From positions 62,001-126,000 of the forward strand of contig JAJFFC010000005.1 of assembly GCA_021776795.1 (NCBI GenBank): DNA of 64,000 bases. Direction: 5' to 3'. The notes below the pieces were generated by a model. The model worked only from the letters and a program-made list of their open reading frames with translations. It did not search any database and was not told where the DNA came from. This document shows, in pieces, positions 26,746 to 34,995 of this stretch (positions are counted from its first letter, which is position 1; each line of letters begins with the position of its first letter). Source of the stretch: Planctomycetota bacterium. Its GTDB lineage: Bacteria > Planctomycetota > UBA1135. The translations under genes were made by a program, and so were the position numbers.

Positions 26746-28037
26746 GTGGAAGCCACCATGGCAAAGGACAACAGGGCTTCGGAAACCACACGGCGGCCGA
26801 CCTTGCCTTGAGCTTTAATCGTGGCGCGGTTGCGGTTCATGCGTAGAGTCTCCACTTCGAGGCGCAGCTGGTCTCCTGGGACCACGCCGCCGCGGAAGCG
26901 CACCTTATCGATGCTCGCGAGAACCACTAGCTTACCGGTGTGCTCCATTTTTCGCTGCAGAAGGAAGCCAGAGAGCTGTGCAAGGGCCTCCAGCTGGAGA
27001 ACACCTGGCATCAGCGGTTGACCGGGGAAATGGCCTTCAAAGAAGGGTTCGTTGATGGTCACATTTTTAATGCCAACGGCGCGACGCCAACCCTCGACCT
27101 TGAGCACGCGATCGACTAACAAAAAGGGATAGCGGTGCGGCAATAACCGCATGACATCGATGATGCCGTATCCGCTGTCGCGGACATCTTCCTGGACCTC
27201 TTCCTCTTCGAGCAGCCCGCGCAACTCTTTGACCATCGCTTGATTCAAACCATGGCCGGACTGGGTAGCGAGGACATCGGCGTGAAGATCTGCTCCGAGA
27301 AGCGCAAAGTCGCCAAGCAAGTCGAGGACCTTATGGCGTGTCGGTTCTTGCTCAACGCGCATCTTGGGAGATTCTTCCCCACCCAATACCAAGGTGTTGT
27401 CTGCGGTAGCGCCTTTGCCGAGTCCAGCCTCCAAAAGCTTCTCAATCTCTTCGGCGCGGACAAAGGTTCGTGCAGGCGCAATCTCTTCTGCAAATTTGTG
27501 TTGCGTACTATCAAACAAGAAGGGGCGACTATCGATGCCTTCTGGATAGCTGGGGAAATAACGCACACGTAACCCATCGCCGGAAGGAGGCAACACGACT
27601 AACTCGGCATCTCCGTCGCGCACGACTTGCGCTTCGGTCACGCGGAAAGTCTGACGCTCTTGCTTGAGCTCGACCACTCCACCGCTACGCAAAGCTTCGA
27701 CATAAGGAGCAGAGGATCCATCGAGACCCGGAAGCTCTGGGCCATCGACCAACACCAATAGGTTGTCGAGGCCGAGGCCAAATGCGGCGGCCAGCAAATG
27801 CTCGACCATGCCTACCTCCGAGCCGCCCTCGCGCAACACCGTCCGGCGCTGAGACATGGAAAGTTTGCCGGCCAGCGCTGGGATGTCGGCGCCGTCTTCG
27901 CCTAAATCTGCGCGACGGAACACCACGCCATGCCCGGCGGCCGCAGGTTCAATCCGAACATGGGCCTTCGCGCCCGAGTGAAGAGCAATGCCCTCTAGCT
28001 CGACCGCGCGCTTCAGGGTGCGTTCCTGGCGCGTCAT
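26742..28037 (-). CDS. lpxC/fabZ: bifunctional UDP-3-O-acyl-GlcNAc deacetylase / 3-hydroxyacyl-ACP dehydratase (LpxC-FabZ fusion)
   Basis: 431 residues from the ATG at 28037, 11 bases after the skp stop. The N-terminal ~270 residues are LpxC: VELEGIALHSGAKAHV, VEHLLAAAFGLGLDN (zinc His), RHKVLDLLGDFALLGAD (zinc His and Asp) and TQSGHGLNQ. The C-terminal ~145 residues are FabZ: MRLLPHRYPFLLVDRVL with the catalytic His and FEGHFPGQPLMPGVLQLEALAQ with the catalytic Glu. The fusion links committed lipid A synthesis with fatty-acid elongation. It is known in Bacteroidota and some other phyla, so it is a useful lineage marker. Confidence 0.95.
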   Translation of the reverse strand: MTRQERTLKRAVELEGIALHSGAKAHVRIEPAAAGHGVVFRRADLGEDGADIPALAGKLSMSQRRTVLREGGSEVGMVEHLLAAAFGLGLDNLLVLVDGPELPGLDGSSAPYVEALRSGGVVELKQERQTFRVTEAQVVRDGDAELVVLPPSGDGLRVRYFPSYPEGIDSRPFLFDSTQHKFAEEIAPARTFVRAEEIEKLLEAGLGKGATADNTLVLGGEESPKMRVEQEPTRHKVLDLLGDFALLGADLHADVLATQSGHGLNQAMVKELRGLLEEEEVQEDVRDSGYGIIDVMRLLPHRYPFLLVDRVLKVEGWRRAVGIKNVTINEPFFEGHFPGQPLMPGVLQLEALAQLSGFLLQRKMEHTGKLVVLASIDKVRFRGGVVPGDQLRLEVETLRMNRNRATIKAQGKVGRRVVSEALLSFAMVAST

Positions 28038-28048
28038 CTGTAGGAAGC

Positions 28049-28624
28049 CTACTCCCCCGAAGAGAGGATTTGAAGTACTTCGTTGGTGACGTCGTAGTTC
28101 GGGTTCGACCACAGAATCCAGCGGCCCTCTAGGTCGCGGAGCTGGTCGCTGGGATTGGCATTGGCCGGTGGCAGGGCCATCGGTGCCATTTGGATCGAGC
28201 TATAGCCCTGCTTCTCCCCTAACTGACGAGCCGCTTCGTGAATGCGTGCCACGCCGCGGGCGAGCAGTGCCGCATTCTCTTCATTGAGTTTGGAGGCTGC
28301 CCAGTCCACGCGAGTCTGCAGGGTCTTGACGTCGATGTCCAACTCAAAGGCTCGCTCCATGTACTCTGGGCTTTGTGGGTCGAACTCTTCCAGTGCTGCC
28401 TTTCGGCTTTCCAGCTCCGTGTTCTGGCTCTGGAATTGCTTGCGCATGGCCTCGTAAGTAGCGCGCATCGATTCATTCTGCGCTTGGAATGCGGTCCAAT
28501 CCTGCAGGCAGCGCTCCATGTCGATATAGCGCACCCCTTCCATGGGGTCCTGCTGGCTACGGTCCGCCGCAAGGTAGGAAGCGGTCGAGACCAAAAGAAG
28601 GAGTACAAGAGTGGGGATCTTCAT
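28049..28624 (-). CDS. skp: periplasmic chaperone Skp/OmpH family
   Basis: 191 residues from the ATG at 28624, which starts the signal peptide (MKIPTLVLLLLVSTASYLAA). The mature part opens with a short strand (VRYIDMERCLQDW) and then a long coiled coil (about 55-150, ESMRATYEAMRKQFQSQNTE), the tentacle of Skp. It closes with GYSSIQMAPMALPPANAN. Skp holds unfolded outer membrane proteins for the BAM complex. Placement directly after bamA and before lpxC is the classic envelope arrangement. Confidence 0.82.
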   Translation of the reverse strand: MKIPTLVLLLLVSTASYLAADRSQQDPMEGVRYIDMERCLQDWTAFQAQNESMRATYEAMRKQFQSQNTELESRKAALEEFDPQSPEYMERAFELDIDVKTLQTRVDWAASKLNEENAALLARGVARIHEAARQLGEKQGYSSIQMAPMALPPANANPSDQLRDLEGRWILWSNPNYDVTNEVLQILSSGE

Positions 28625-28650
28625 GAGATTTCCAGAGAATGGCATGGCGT

Positions 28651-31161
28651 TTAGAAGTTGCCGATGGTGAAGGAGAAGACGCGGGTGTCATCGCCGTCTT
28701 CGGACTTCAGCGGCCAGCCGAAGTCAAGAGAAAGAGGCGCTGTCGGGAGCGCCGGGAAGCGGATACGCATAGCCACACCAGTGGAGATGCGGATGGGGTC
28801 CATGGTCCCGAAATCGTCGCCGAAAGTACCGGCATCGATGAAGAGGCCACCACGAACCATTTCGAATTCGTCGACCATGCCGCGCTGACGGGTCGAAACC
28901 AAGGGGAAGCGCAACTCGATGCTGGCATCCCATGAGGCATCGCCGCCACGGGCGAAACCATTGGCATCTTCGCCAATGCCGCGATATTGGAAACCACGCA
29001 CATTGCTTTGGCCACCGACGAAGAACTTCTCTGGGTAGGGAAGATCATTCAGGCCACCAGACGTCCACGCGCGGCGGGCACGCCCACTGGTGGAAAGAAC
29101 CCAATGACGGCGCAATCCATCTTGCCACAACGGGAAGTATTTCTCTGCCGTCAAAGTGGCTTTCAAATAGTCCCAGTCTCCCCCCATGAAGCCGCCAGTC
29201 TGACCGAAGCTAAGACCGATTTTTTCGCCATCAACTGGTGAAAAGGGGTCCTCCACCGAGTTGAAACGACCACCCAAAGTAAAGGTCCGAGGGCGGTTGT
29301 TGCCTTGCAAAGCAAGCAGGTCGGCGGGCGCACCAGGATCGATGTCATTGATGTTGATGACCTGCGCCTCTGGACCAGCAAACAAGGTGAAGTAGCGACC
29401 GAAACGGCGGCCGAAGGTGAAGCCGATAATCTCGCGTTCTTCGTCGTGAGTCGAGAACAAGCGCAGACTCTTACTCGCCACCGCACTAAAGCTGAGGCGG
29501 TTGATGTGCTCTTTCAGCAGGTCAGGCTCGGTAAAGGACAAGGAATAGCTCGAGAAAATCGTGCCGGGACGAATCGAAAGGCCAAGGGATTGGCCTGCGC
29601 CGGTGAAGGCACTGCCATTCCAAATCTCGGTGAAGGCGCTCGACCAATGGTCCGGCGTGTCTGTGATATCGAAATTGGTCTTGGTCAAGTCAATCAACAA
29701 AGCCGGGCCGTTATCGGAGTTCCAGGAACCCCCAAAGCGCAGGCGATTGTTGGAGCCAAGGTCGGTGATTTCAAACACTAAGTCGACCATTTCGTCATCG
29801 CCGAAGTCCTGCCAGTACCAGTTTACGAACGGATTGCGCAGTTCATCGGTGAAGTAGCCCAAGCCAATCAGGCGCCGCAAGGAGCGCATGGCGTCATCTT
29901 CGCTGACCAAATCACCAGGCTCATTCTGGATTTCACGCCGTGGCACACGGTCTTGCGTGCGCGAGTTTCCGCGCACCACAACATCGCGCAGGCGGCGCGC
30001 GGTGCCTTCTTCAATCACGAATACGAGGTCGACTAAAGGCTCTACTTGGTCCAACTGAACATCGGCTTCTTGATTGCGGCGGGTGCCGCCGACGCTCAAG
30101 AAGGTGCTCGGCTTGACCCCAGGGATGGTGGTGACGCGAGCCGTCGTGGGGTGTCCTAGATTGCCATAGAAAGCCTGCAAGGCTAAACGGTCGCGAGTGA
30201 CGCGAGCCTTTTCATAGGGGTCGCCTTCGAGCAACTTCATTTCTCCGCGCAGCACATCTTCTGAGTAACGCAATGGCTCCCCCGAGGCGCTCTGCAGCGA
30301 TACATTGCGTACGTGATAGAGCGGGCCTTCCATCACCGTGTAGGTGACTTCGGCGCTGTCTTCATCGCCGCCGTAGAAGCTCACTTCGGTGGCGACTTGC
30401 ACCTCTAGGTAGCCGTAGTCACGATACAACTCGGCAAGAGCTTGTGCGTCTTCTTGAATCTTCAGCGGGTTATAGGGGGCACCCGAAAAGATGCCACCGG
30501 TGCCATTCTTCAGGGCACCATACAAGTCCAGTCCAGGGGTGTACCAGGCACCAGAATCAATCGCTTCGTTGCCAACGAAATGGATGCGCTCGATCGTGAC
30601 TTCAGGGCCTTCTTCGATGCGAAAAATCACTTCATCGTTCTCGCCAGGTTCTACCGTGACGATGGCATGCGCAAACCCTTCCTCGCGGTAGTGCCGCTCC
30701 AATGATTCTTTGACTAAATTGGCGCGGAAGGAATCCAGTGGTTGTCCAACGAGTCCTGCCCACAGCTCTAGCTCACTGCGCTCAAACTCTTCATTGCCGA
30801 CAAAGTAGGCGCGCCGCCAAGTCTCCAGAGGCGCCACATGAAACACCAAGCGAACCTGGTTTGGCGCACTGCCTTCTACCTGCTCCACTCGCTCTACGCG
30901 AACGCGCTGGTACTTCCACAGCCATTCCTGACTACGCTTCACCGCATCTGCACTGAGGGGTTGCCCCACCTCTTGTTGGATTGCCGAGCGGATTTCCTTT
31001 TCCCGCTCGCCTCCTCCAATGATGTCAATCGCTTCCACGCGTACTTCACCCTCTTGTTGAGGCAGCGCTGCAGGAAGAGCCATCGCGGGTGTGGCAAGGA
31101 AAGGTAGCGTGGCCAAGCAAGCTAGGCACACGGACGCAATACGGGACAGAAGCAAAGGCAA
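28651..31161 (-). CDS. bamA: outer membrane protein assembly factor BamA
   Basis: 836 residues with signal peptide (SVCLACLATLPFLATPAMA), about five POTRA domains (roughly 35-470) and a C-terminal 16-strand barrel. Markers: repeated beta-alpha-alpha-beta-beta POTRA phrases (IHFVGNEAIDSGAW, VVVRGNSRTQDRVP), KFFVGGQSNVRGFQYRG (the VRGF lid-lock loop) and the terminal aromatic beta-signal ending FTIGNF. It inserts barrel proteins into the outer membrane. The first codon of this frame is TTG at 31161; no ATG gives a full signal peptide. dnaB ends 18 bases upstream. Confidence 0.93.
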   Translation of the reverse strand: MPLLLSRIASVCLACLATLPFLATPAMALPAALPQQEGEVRVEAIDIIGGGEREKEIRSAIQQEVGQPLSADAVKRSQEWLWKYQRVRVERVEQVEGSAPNQVRLVFHVAPLETWRRAYFVGNEEFERSELELWAGLVGQPLDSFRANLVKESLERHYREEGFAHAIVTVEPGENDEVIFRIEEGPEVTIERIHFVGNEAIDSGAWYTPGLDLYGALKNGTGGIFSGAPYNPLKIQEDAQALAELYRDYGYLEVQVATEVSFYGGDEDSAEVTYTVMEGPLYHVRNVSLQSASGEPLRYSEDVLRGEMKLLEGDPYEKARVTRDRLALQAFYGNLGHPTTARVTTIPGVKPSTFLSVGGTRRNQEADVQLDQVEPLVDLVFVIEEGTARRLRDVVVRGNSRTQDRVPRREIQNEPGDLVSEDDAMRSLRRLIGLGYFTDELRNPFVNWYWQDFGDDEMVDLVFEITDLGSNNRLRFGGSWNSDNGPALLIDLTKTNFDITDTPDHWSSAFTEIWNGSAFTGAGQSLGLSIRPGTIFSSYSLSFTEPDLLKEHINRLSFSAVASKSLRLFSTHDEEREIIGFTFGRRFGRYFTLFAGPEAQVININDIDPGAPADLLALQGNNRPRTFTLGGRFNSVEDPFSPVDGEKIGLSFGQTGGFMGGDWDYLKATLTAEKYFPLWQDGLRRHWVLSTSGRARRAWTSGGLNDLPYPEKFFVGGQSNVRGFQYRGIGEDANGFARGGDASWDASIELRFPLVSTRQRGMVDEFEMVRGGLFIDAGTFGDDFGTMDPIRISTGVAMRIRFPALPTAPLSLDFGWPLKSEDGDDTRVFSFTIGNF

Positions 31162-31179
31162 GGGGAGTCTATTGGGGAA

Positions 31180-32562
31180 TCAATCGAAGGCGGTGGTCGT
31201 TGGTGGCGGCGGAGGCGCCACGCCCCCACCGCTGGGAGCACTCTCAAAGCGCATGAACTTCTTGGTGAAGCGCATACGCACTTCGCCGGTGGATCCATGG
31301 CGATTTTTTGCGATCGACAGCATGGCCAAATCGCGATTTTCCTCGGTTTCGCCGTAATAGTCGTCGCGCCAGAGCAGCATGACGAGGTCGGCGTCTTGTT
31401 CAATGGCACCAGATTCACGCAAGTCCGACAGCATGGGCTTGTGGTCACTCCGCTCTTCTGCTTTGCGGTTGAGCTGAGCTAGAGCTAATACGGGTACCTT
31501 GAGATCACGGGCAATGGCCTTCAAGGTTCGCGAAATCAGAGCGATTTCGTTTTGTCGACTCTCTGCCTTGGCGCCAAGGAGCTGCAGGTAATCAATGATG
31601 ATGAGATCGAGATTATTATCCCGACGTAAGCGCCGCGCCTTGGCGCGAATCTGCGCCAAACTTGGTTGCGAACTATCATCTACGAAAATGCGCGCGTTGC
31701 GGAAGGCGGCACCGGAATGGGTTAGGCGGCGACGATCCTCCGCGGTCAAGACGCCGCGGCGCAAACTGTCATGTGCGATACGCGCATGTGCACTCAACAA
31801 TCGCGTAATCAGTTGTTCGCCCGGCATTTCCAGGGAGAACATCAGGACCGATTGACTCCCCTTCAGCGCGACACGCTCCATGAGGTTGAGAGCCAGAGCA
31901 GTCTTGCCCATGCCAGGGCGCGCTGCCAACACCACCAAGTCACCGGCACGGAAGCCCTGCTTCTCGTCTAAATCCAGGAACCCCGTCTGCAAGCCCTGCG
32001 GTTCCCCATCAGAATGCAACAGCCGGTCGAGGTGAGTATCAACCAACTCCTGGGAGGTGATCATTTCATTGCCAGCCAAACGGTCACCAACTTTGAACAC
32101 GCGCGCCTCGGCGGCATCGACGAGGTCATCGACCTCTTCGACGTCGACATCAAAAACGGAGCGTTGGATATCGGTGGCCGCGGTGTGTAAACCGCGGCGA
32201 ATCGCGAGGTCGCGAACAATCCGGATGTGGTTCTCGAGGAAGGCAATCGACGGCACACTGGCCATCAAGTCCTTGAGGTATTCCGGTCCGCCAAGGACCT
32301 CGGTTTGCCCCACTCGGTCTTCCTCGTGGGCAACGGAGACGGCATCGCAGTGACCCGGGCTGCGGGTCTCGAGCTGCGCCATGAGGGCGAACAGCTTCTG
32401 GTGGCGCTCACTATAGAAATCGTGATCGCCAAGGTGTGCCATGACCTCGGGGAAGCACCGCGGATCACGCAGGACACTTCCAATCACGCACTTCTCCGTC
32501 TCAAGGTCGAAGGGCAAATGCGAGGGGTCGGTGGAGTGCACCATGAGTTGCACAGGATACAT
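31180..32562 (-). CDS. dnaB: replicative DNA helicase DnaB
   Basis: 460 residues. The N-terminal helical domain (LPFDLETEKCVIGSVLRDP, FYSERHQKLFALM) is followed by a RecA-like ATPase with Walker A ARPGMGKTALALNLM, Walker B LIIIDYLQLLGA and the arginine-finger/DNA-loop region EIALISRTLKAIARDL. It unwinds the fork as a hexamer. Two starts are possible: ATG 32562, only four bases after a strong hairpin, or ATG 32544. No clear Shine-Dalgarno precedes either. It follows rpsF-rpsR-rplI, the common bacterial order. Confidence 0.95.
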   Translation of the reverse strand: MYPVQLMVHSTDPSHLPFDLETEKCVIGSVLRDPRCFPEVMAHLGDHDFYSERHQKLFALMAQLETRSPGHCDAVSVAHEEDRVGQTEVLGGPEYLKDLMASVPSIAFLENHIRIVRDLAIRRGLHTAATDIQRSVFDVDVEEVDDLVDAAEARVFKVGDRLAGNEMITSQELVDTHLDRLLHSDGEPQGLQTGFLDLDEKQGFRAGDLVVLAARPGMGKTALALNLMERVALKGSQSVLMFSLEMPGEQLITRLLSAHARIAHDSLRRGVLTAEDRRRLTHSGAAFRNARIFVDDSSQPSLAQIRAKARRLRRDNNLDLIIIDYLQLLGAKAESRQNEIALISRTLKAIARDLKVPVLALAQLNRKAEERSDHKPMLSDLRESGAIEQDADLVMLLWRDDYYGETEENRDLAMLSIAKNRHGSTGEVRMRFTKKFMRFESAPSGGGVAPPPPPTTTAFD

Positions 32563-32566
32563 GCGC

Positions 32567-32599
32567 AGGCGGCCCGGCTGTTGACCAGCCGGGCCGCCT
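32567..32599 (-). promoter_or_regulatory. perfect 14-bp hairpin between rplI and dnaB
   Basis: Arms 32567-32580 and 32586-32599 are perfectly complementary, GC-rich, with a 5-base loop. On the transcribed minus strand no T-tract follows, so this is not a standard intrinsic terminator. It lies 4 bases before the first possible dnaB ATG and could limit dnaB translation or mark an mRNA processing site. Confidence 0.6.
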
Positions 32600-32612
32600 A
32601 TTTGGGAGGCAT

Positions 32613-33131
32613 TTAGGCCTCGCTGGGCTCCTCAGAGGCTTCCTCTGCGTCTTCCGCAGCGGGCTCTTCTGGGGTCGGCACTTCGTCGCCAACCACCCAC
32701 ACCTTCACGGCGGCATTGATTTCCGCGTGAACGTGAATAGGGACTTCGTACTCGCCGACGGCGCGGATGGGCTCCGGCAAACGAACATTGGCCTCGGAAG
32801 TTTCCAGGCCTTGGTCGCTGATGGCGTCGGCAATGCGCTTGGCGGTGACCGCACCATAGAGATGACCTTCACCCGAAACCTTCTCTTCGAAGGTCAGGCT
32901 GAGGCTCTCGAGGCGCTTGGCCAAAGACTCCATGTCTTGGCGCATGGCGGCACGTGTTTGCTCGGCTTCGACCCGCTTCTTTTCGATGCGGAGCACCGCA
33001 TCTTCGGAGTAAGCATAGGCCAGGCCCGAAGGCACCAAGTGGTTACGAGCGTAGCCGGAAGCCACTTCAATCACGTCACCGGTGTTGCCGAGGACGGCGT
33101 GGTCGACACGCAAAATGAGTTTTGTCTTCAT
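32613..33131 (-). CDS. rplI: 50S ribosomal protein L9 (bL9) with acidic tail
   Basis: 172 residues; typical bL9 is about 150. The N-terminal domain is conserved (MKTKLILRVDHAVLGNTGDVIEV, GYARNHLVPSGLA), a long connecting helix follows (about 45-80), and then the C-terminal domain (LYGAVTAKRIADAI). The final ~25 residues are an added acidic tail (EEPAAEDAEEASEEPSEA). A strong AGGAGG Shine-Dalgarno lies 8 bases before the ATG, in contrast to the operon-first genes. It binds 23S rRNA near the L1 stalk. Confidence 0.95.
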   Translation of the reverse strand: MKTKLILRVDHAVLGNTGDVIEVASGYARNHLVPSGLAYAYSEDAVLRIEKKRVEAEQTRAAMRQDMESLAKRLESLSLTFEEKVSGEGHLYGAVTAKRIADAISDQGLETSEANVRLPEPIRAVGEYEVPIHVHAEINAAVKVWVVGDEVPTPEEPAAEDAEEASEEPSEA

Positions 33132-33144
33132 GGCAGGAGCCTCC

Positions 33145-33327
33145 TTAACCGGTGTACGGGATCAGGGCGAGGAAACGCGCGTACTTGACGGCGCGCTTCA
33201 GACGACGCTGTTCACGAGCGCTCAAACCTGTGCGCTTGGCGGACAAAAGCTTGCCTTGTCCGGTCAAGTACACCTGAAGCGACTCGATGTCTTTGTAGTC
33301 GAATTGACGGCTGTTCTTAGTTGCCAT
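33145..33327 (-). CDS. rpsR: 30S ribosomal protein S18 (bS18)
   Basis: 60 residues, slightly shorter than most bS18. The conserved core [19 protein letters not shown], the [23 protein letters not shown] helix and the AKRTGLS loop are clear. It partners S6 on the 30S platform. The start overlaps the end of rpsF by 11 bases and has a GGAGGT Shine-Dalgarno. Confidence 0.95.
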   Translation of the reverse strand: MATKNSRQFDYKDIESLQVYLTGQGKLLSAKRTGLSAREQRRLKRAVKYARFLALIPYTG

Positions 33328-33856
33328 GGTTGGTACCTCCGGTGGTCGCAGTTTCCTTCTTCTCTTCCTCAGGGTCGGCCTTGGCCTCTACTTTGCCCTC
33401 TTCTTTGCCTTCTTCCTTGGACTCTTCGCTGGAAGCTTCTTCTTCCTGCTCAGGGCCTTCGCGCATCTCTTCGGCGAGATCGTCCTCGAGCTGTTCCGGA
33501 ATGACGAGGTCGGCGTCGGCCATCTCCGGGATGCCCTGGCTCATTTCCTCGGCAGGGATTTCTCCCTGTTCCAGGAATAGGCAGCGGAACACCGGGCCAA
33601 GCAGGTAAAGCTCACGACGGGCATTGTTGACCGCGTCTCCGGAGCCTTCGAGCCAAGCTAACAGGTAGGTTGCGCGACGACGGCCACCAATCGGGTAGGC
33701 CAACTGGCGCTCGCCCCAAAGACGCAGCACGTGAACCTTGAGGCCGTGCTTCTCGAGTGTGGAGCGCACCCAATCGCGGGCGGCGTTGAATCCTTGGCGA
33801 ACCTCCTCGTTATCGAGCAGGAACATCGCCTGGTAGTTGTGATTGTGATCAGTCAT
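33317..33856 (-). CDS. rpsF: 30S ribosomal protein S6 (bS6) with long acidic extension
   Basis: 179 residues; the S6 fold itself takes only the first ~100 ([67 protein letters not shown]). The remaining ~75 residues are extremely Glu/Lys-rich and likely disordered. E. coli S6 carries post-translationally added C-terminal glutamates; here an acidic tail is genetically encoded and far longer. A GGAAAGG Shine-Dalgarno precedes the ATG. Confidence 0.93.
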   Translation of the reverse strand: MTDHNHNYQAMFLLDNEEVRQGFNAARDWVRSTLEKHGLKVHVLRLWGERQLAYPIGGRRRATYLLAWLEGSGDAVNNARRELYLLGPVFRCLFLEQGEIPAEEMSQGIPEMADADLVIPEQLEDDLAEEMREGPEQEEEASSEESKEEGKEEGKVEAKADPEEEKKETATTGGTNHGN

Positions 33857-33866
33857 GATTGCCTTT

Positions 33867-33879
33867 CCGGTCCTACCGG
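33867..33879 (-). promoter_or_regulatory. short hairpin in the rpsF leader
   Basis: CCGGT-AGG-ACCGG on the minus strand forms a 5-bp stem with a 3-base loop, 10 bases before the rpsF ATG. The leader carries CCG elements, as do known S6:S18 autoregulatory leaders, but the full consensus structure is not demonstrated here. Confidence 0.3.
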
Positions 33880-33903
33880 TTTTTTCCGAGCCACGAGTGT
33901 GAC

Positions 33904-34548
33904 TTAGGATTCCGCCTGCGGCTTGCGGCGGTTGTAACGAGCCTGGAGTTCCTCAAACGGGAGTCCATGGGCCCAGTCCTCTAGCGCGAACGATGCCTGG
34001 TCGAGGCTATCTTCCAAGACAGCTTGTTCCGCGGGAGAGAAGGTGTTGAGAACGAAATCCACCAGGTCTGCGCCACCCCCAGATGGGGAGTCGACGCCAA
34101 AGCGCAGCCGTGGGTAATCCCGCGAACCTGCTGCTTCTTCAATCGAGGCGAGGCCGTTGTGCCCTCCAGTAGAGCCAGTGGCGCGAAGCCGCAGCCCACC
34201 AAGGGGGAGGTGAATGTCGTCAGTGATGACAAAGAACTGCTCCGGCCCCTCCAACTTCAGTTTGCGCGCCAGTCCGCGCAAAGCGCGACCGCTACGGTTC
34301 ATGAAGGTCAATGGCTTGGCCAGAACCACCCCAGGGTCCTCGCTGCCGGGCGCCGGCGGCAAAGTGGCCACGAGAGACTCGGGACCGCTCTCCCACGTTA
34401 GGCCGTGACGAGAAACCAAGAGGTCAAGAACAGCGAACCCAACGTTGTGGCGTGTGCCAGCGTAATCGGGTCCGGGATTGCCGAGGCCCAACACCAACCG
34501 ACGAGGACGAATCTCCAGCGGTGGGTCTTCAGGAATCGGGTCGACCAT
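33904..34548 (-). CDS. pth: peptidyl-tRNA hydrolase
   Basis: 214 residues from the ATG at 34548; a TTG at 34584 with a GGGGA sequence upstream is an alternative. Pth recycles peptidyl-tRNAs dropped by ribosomes. Motifs: LVLGLGNPGPDYAGTRHNVGF (catalytic His), AKPLTFMNRSGRA, ITDDIHLPLGGLRLR and GSTGGHNGLASIEE. It lies between the rplY-type gene and rpsF in a glmU-prs-rplY-pth order known from many bacteria. Confidence 0.93.
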   Translation of the reverse strand: MVDPIPEDPPLEIRPRRLVLGLGNPGPDYAGTRHNVGFAVLDLLVSRHGLTWESGPESLVATLPPAPGSEDPGVVLAKPLTFMNRSGRALRGLARKLKLEGPEQFFVITDDIHLPLGGLRLRATGSTGGHNGLASIEEAAGSRDYPRLRFGVDSPSGGGADLVDFVLNTFSPAEQAVLEDSLDQASFALEDWAHGLPFEELQARYNRRKPQAES

Positions 34549-34616
34549 GATAAGCAGGCGCACAAAATGGGGCAATCGGGGCAAGAATCCCCGAGGCCAC
34601 CGTGGCCTACAAAATT

Positions 34617-34967
34617 CTAGTCTTCGTCGGGCTCGTAACCCTTGTCTTCAAATTGCCGGGCACGCGCAACGGCATACTCCCCTTCCGGGTCACGGACAAA
34701 GTCGATTTGCATGACTTTATCCCCCATGCGGTCCCACTGGACCTCGGTGATGGCGGCTGGATGCTCCGCGCCCTCCAGCTCGAGGCTGAACTTGCGCGCG
34801 TTGGTGCGCACGCACGCATCGAAGGCGTGGGCGCTGACACTGAACTGCACCGTTGGCTGGCCACCACCGACGAGGGTGGCAGGGTAACGGCCCGATTCGC
34901 GCAGCTTGCCGGCTTGGGTGCTGCCGAATTCAGTGCGTGGCTCGGTGGTCAGGTGGAAAGTCTTCAT
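34617..34967 (-). CDS. rplY: short-form ribosomal protein L25 (bL25)
   Basis: 116 residues from the ATG at 34967. The RNA-binding L25 domain is readable: RTEFGSTQAGKLRESGRYPATLVGGG, then FSVSAHAFDACVR and ITEVQWDRMGDKVMQIDFVRDPEGE, and a short acidic C-terminus. It lacks the long C-terminal domain of the CTC/TL5 form. It binds 5S rRNA. The prs-(ctc/rplY)-pth order supports the assignment even though sequence similarity is moderate. Confidence 0.8.
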   Translation of the reverse strand: MKTFHLTTEPRTEFGSTQAGKLRESGRYPATLVGGGQPTVQFSVSAHAFDACVRTNARKFSLELEGAEHPAAITEVQWDRMGDKVMQIDFVRDPEGEYAVARARQFEDKGYEPDED

Positions 34968-34995
34968 GATGGTCGGGATGCCGCTGGGCGGAGGT

